DNA from: Candidatus Melainabacteria bacterium
Lineage (GTDB): Bacteria; Cyanobacteriota; Vampirovibrionia; 2-02-FULL-35-15
Reading direction: 5' to 3'
NCBI GenBank assembly: GCA_023250155.1
Contig: JAHFBG010000017.1
Coordinates: 1-46,511 of the forward strand
Length of the DNA: 46,511 nucleotides
The notes below the pieces were generated by a model that did no database searches, was not told the origin of the DNA, and saw nothing but the letters and a program-made list of their open reading frames with translations. Every line of letters starts with the position of its first letter. Position 1 is the first letter of the stretch. Made by a program: the position numbers and the translations under genes. Below are positions 42,510 through 46,511 of this stretch, one piece after another.

Positions 42510-43262
42510 TTATCTGCTAGCTACAAAAGAAGGTGGTAGTTTGACTAATTCAAATACAATTTCATCTTTAATATAGCCATGGCATTCAGGAGTATTTTCT
42601 ATTTCATAACCCGTACCAGTAATTTTATCTTTTGAAACTTTTTCAAAAATCAACTTACCTTTAAAGCGTAATTGTCTTGCAAAAGCTGGATTCTCTAAAT
42701 GGTCAGCTAATTTCAAAGTATAAGCATAAGAAATTTCACCAGGATTTACTATACCCTTAAAACCAAAGTTTTGATATTCAACTTGTTTTGTATTAGTTAG
42801 GTCTGAATAAATATCTTGGGTAGCAGGATAAAGAGATCTTAGTACAAAATAGTCTTGTCCTTGTGAACTAATTACAACTTGCTTTTCAAAAGGTCTCTCT
42901 TCTATTGGTAGTCTAGATGCACATTGAACATTGGTAATTGGTTTTGTTATAGATGTTCCTGTTCTTTTTACTAGTTTTTTTCTTAATACCCAAACACCAT
43001 CTAGTCTAGGAAGCTTATCATGTTCAAATGCAAGAGTTAATCTTTTAAAATATTCTGATTCTTGTTCTTTGTTTTCTGTTTTTTGTTCATCATTTTCAAT
43101 ATTTTGTTCTTTAATATCTGACTTCTGTGCTCTATTTTCTATTTCCAATCTATCTAATCTTGCTAAAACTCTATCGTAACCCTCATTAGAACAATATCCT
43201 GGCATTAAATTAAATAGGCTTATAATTAAAACTAAGGTTATGATTGTATTAAGATACTTCAT
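42510..43262 (-). CDS. Secreted unknown protein with heptamer-repeat-encoded coiled coil
   Basis: The 250-residue protein has a signal peptide (to about residue 23), a short charged helix, then residues about 40-70 rich in Glu, Asn, Lys and Gln (KEQNIENDEQKTENKEQES). This segment is encoded by a degenerate heptanucleotide repeat. The remaining 180 residues look like a beta-rich domain (DGVWVLRKKLVKR, then GFKGIVNPGEISYAYTL) that I cannot name. TATGGT lies six bases before the ATG (43269-43274), consistent with a leaderless transcript. Confidence 0.8.
   Translation of the reverse strand: MKYLNTIITLVLIISLFNLMPGYCSNEGYDRVLARLDRLEIENRAQKSDIKEQNIENDEQKTENKEQESEYFKRLTLAFEHDKLPRLDGVWVLRKKLVKRTGTSITKPITNVQCASRLPIEERPFEKQVVISSQGQDYFVLRSLYPATQDIYSDLTNTKQVEYQNFGFKGIVNPGEISYAYTLKLADHLENPAFARQLRFKGKLIFEKVSKDKITGTGYEIENTPECHGYIKDEIVFELVKLPPSFVASR
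43053..43143. repeat. Degenerate heptanucleotide repeat in coding sequence (13 units)
   Basis: On the plus strand 91 bp can be read as 13 seven-base steps around TTCTGTT: TTCTGAT, TCTTGTT, CTTTGTT, TTCTGTT, TTTTGTT and so on to TTCTATT. Three repeats equal 21 bp, or seven residues, so the repeat translates into a heptad-like peptide in the minus-strand gene. Confidence 0.65.
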
Positions 43263-43373
43263 ACTTCTACCATAGCATAGGTTAAGGAATAATTAAAAGA
43301 GGTAGAGTGTCCTAAATCTTAAATTAAACATTAATTTTTTTTCATTTGAGAATTTTAACTTAGGTTAAGAAAG

Positions 43374-43625
43374 TCAGACAATAGCTTCTTTTTGTAGATT
43401 ATAGTTATAGTCTTCTTTATCCGTAGTATTTTCATACTCTTCTTTTGTAGTATTTCTATTCTTTACTGCAGTTTCTTTTTTAGCAGCTTCATATGGTTCC
43501 TTAACACCAGTAAATCGAGCTAGCTTTTTTAAGTCTTCATTATTAGCACTGTTTGCAGGAAGTGTTATAAGTACTGAGATTAGTGTTACGTATGAAATTA
43601 TTGTAATTGTTAAGTATTGGCTCAT
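43374..43625 (-). CDS. Small secreted protein (83 residues), unknown
   Basis: An 83-residue protein with an N-terminal signal peptide (MSQYLTITIISYVTLISVLITLPANSA) and a mature part of about 55 very charged residues rich in Lys, Glu, Thr and Asn. No cysteine and no known domain. It belongs to a same-strand run of small exported or membrane proteins upstream of 42510. Confidence 0.7.
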   Translation of the reverse strand: MSQYLTITIISYVTLISVLITLPANSANNEDLKKLARFTGVKEPYEAAKKETAVKNRNTTKEEYENTTDKEDYNYNLQKEAIV

Positions 43626-43718
43626 ATATTCCTCTATATCTATAGAAAGTACAGAGATAGAAGAATTTGATACTTTATAGAAAATGTTTACTAAGTTTTA
43701 CTAGGTTAAGAGGTTAAA

Positions 43719-44066
43719 TTAATTAACTTTATCGTCTTTGTTTGATTTGATTTCATTATGCTTAGAAATATCATCACGACCTGATTTTAAGCTGTCTAAC
43801 TTCTTTCTTAAGAGTTCATTATCAATTGTCTCACCTGTCTGAACTGCAAATTCAAACTTAAATAGACCAAGAATATTTAATAATACAAGAACAACTAACC
43901 ATAAAATTAAACTTTGCCAAAAGTCTATAGCTAAATCTACATAGTTTTTACCAATTGTATGATTCCAAAGAAGTTCAATAAAAGTAATTGGTAAAAAAAC
44001 AACCACACCAATAACTAATATGCTGAATAAAAAGGTTGTGAAAGAATTGATTTTATACATTTTCAT
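43719..44066 (-). CDS. Small membrane protein (115 residues), unknown
   Basis: A 115-residue protein with two membrane helices (about 10-33 and 47-68) and a hydrophilic C-terminal tail rich in Lys and Asp. GGAG lies about ten bases before the ATG. No family recognised. It lies 53 bp downstream of ligA on the same strand and could be cotranscribed with it. Confidence 0.75.
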   Translation of the reverse strand: MKMYKINSFTTFLFSILVIGVVVFLPITFIELLWNHTIGKNYVDLAIDFWQSLILWLVVLVLLNILGLFKFEFAVQTGETIDNELLRKKLDSLKSGRDDISKHNEIKSNKDDKVN

Positions 44067-44119
44067 ATTTATTTTCTCCGTAGTTTAAAATTTTATCAGT
44101 TTTATTTTTTTTGATTAGC

Positions 44120-46147
<2,028 letters not shown>

Positions 46148-46265
46148 TTAGTCTAGAAGTTCTAACTTTGGTATATAATATTTTAGCGATTGTTTTTTAA
46201 ATTGGATTCTGATATATATTTTCTAAATAACCCTAAATAGTTAAATAAGCGAAGATTTTCCTTAT

Positions 46266-46339
46266 CGGGGCGTGGCTCAGCTTGGTAGAGCATCTGCTTT
46301 GGGAGCAGAGGGTCGCACGTTCAAATCGTGTCGCCCCGA
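46266..46339 (+). tRNA. tRNA-Pro (TGG)
   Basis: A 74-nt cloverleaf: acceptor CGGGGCG/CGCCCCG, D arm GCTC/GAGC, anticodon stem TCTGC/GCAGA with loop TTTGGGA giving anticodon TGG, T arm GCACG/CGTGT (one G-T pair) with TTCAAAT loop, discriminator A. CCA is not encoded. Confidence 0.97.
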
Positions 46340-46433
46340 TTGATTTAATAACATAAGTAGGATCTACGAATCTACTATAACAAAAGGTAATGGATCTACA
46401 ACAACAAAAGGAAAAAAATAGGGAAGAAATTCT

Positions 46434-46511
46434 CTAAGCACATTGCATTAATACTCGAAGTCTATAATTCTTAAAGTTTCTAAACCCATAAGCAATTCTA
46501 GAAATCCTCTC
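46434..46511 (-). mobile_element. C-terminus of an ISL3-type transposase (cut by window edge)
   Basis: The last 78 bases, read on the minus strand, give 25 codons and a TAG: ERISRIAYGFRNF followed by KNYRLRVLMQCA. The YGFRNFxNYRLRVL ending is typical of ISL3-family transposases (IS204/IS1001/IS1096/IS1165 group). The rest of the element lies outside the window. The stop codon is 95 bp beyond tRNA-Pro, so the insertion is just downstream of that tRNA. The terminal inverted repeat could not be placed. Confidence 0.75.

Noticed and set aside
46391..46438. Small plus-strand ORF (MDLQQQKEKNREEIL)
   Set aside because: Only 15 codons, and it overlaps the end of the transposase on the other strand.

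Overview
The window is AT-rich Gram-negative bacterial DNA read with the standard bacterial code. An outer membrane is implied by lpxA, a GT9 heptosyltransferase-type enzyme, an MCE/MlaD protein, a LapA-domain protein and a predicted outer-membrane beta-barrel. Some traits point towards the cyanobacterial lineage: heptanucleotide short tandem repeats, a NurA-domain nuclease, a lone MCE protein, and an Rcp-like response regulator beside a GAF histidine kinase. No photosynthesis gene is present. My best guess is a non-photosynthetic cyanobacterial relative (Melainabacteria/Vampirovibrionia type). This is inference from gene content only; other deep-branching Gram-negative candidate phyla remain possible.

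Layout. 1-1113: 5' part of a Gln-rich protein with NPNPGV repeats, running off the left edge. 1298-4707: a kinase/regulator pair diverging from a hybrid kinase. 4757-12563: housekeeping and envelope genes (TldE/PmbA-like, YqeK, PheS, NurA, MCE, secreted thioredoxin, LepB, an isoprenylcysteine-methyltransferase-like membrane protein), then tRNA-Phe. 12879-17301: MFS transporter, an internally duplicated unknown protein, GT9 glycosyltransferase and a small unknown gene. 17568-24524: one giant modular secreted protein of about 2,300 residues with two kelch propellers, a seven-blade Vgb-like propeller, FG-GAP/VCBS blades, a DUF1566 domain and two terminal discoidin-like domains, joined by poly-Ser linkers. 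A 29-nt direct repeat brackets this locus. 24634-35381: two patatins, DUF444, aldehyde dehydrogenase, a collagen-like protein, a RuBisCO-like protein, a secreted EEP-family enzyme and LeuCD. 35502-38103: predicted outer-membrane barrel with cytochrome c, then an Ala-rich coiled-coil protein. 38222-44066: lpxA-lspA-rluD and a run of small unknown, secreted or membrane proteins. 44120-46511: LigA, tRNA-Pro and the C-terminus of an ISL3-type transposase cut by the right edge.

Most genes stand alone or in pairs. Clear translational units are kinase-regulator, lepB-methyltransferase, leuC-leuD (1-nt gap), cytochrome-barrel (5-nt gap) and lpxA-lspA-rluD (overlapping). Several genes have a -10-like hexamer exactly six bases before ATG and no Shine-Dalgarno sequence, suggesting leaderless transcripts; others have strong AGGAGG-type sites.

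The best candidate for something undescribed is the giant propeller protein and its possible arrival as a unit between the 29-nt repeats. Next are the recurrent heptamer repeats, two of them inside coding sequence, and the solitary RuBisCO-like protein.
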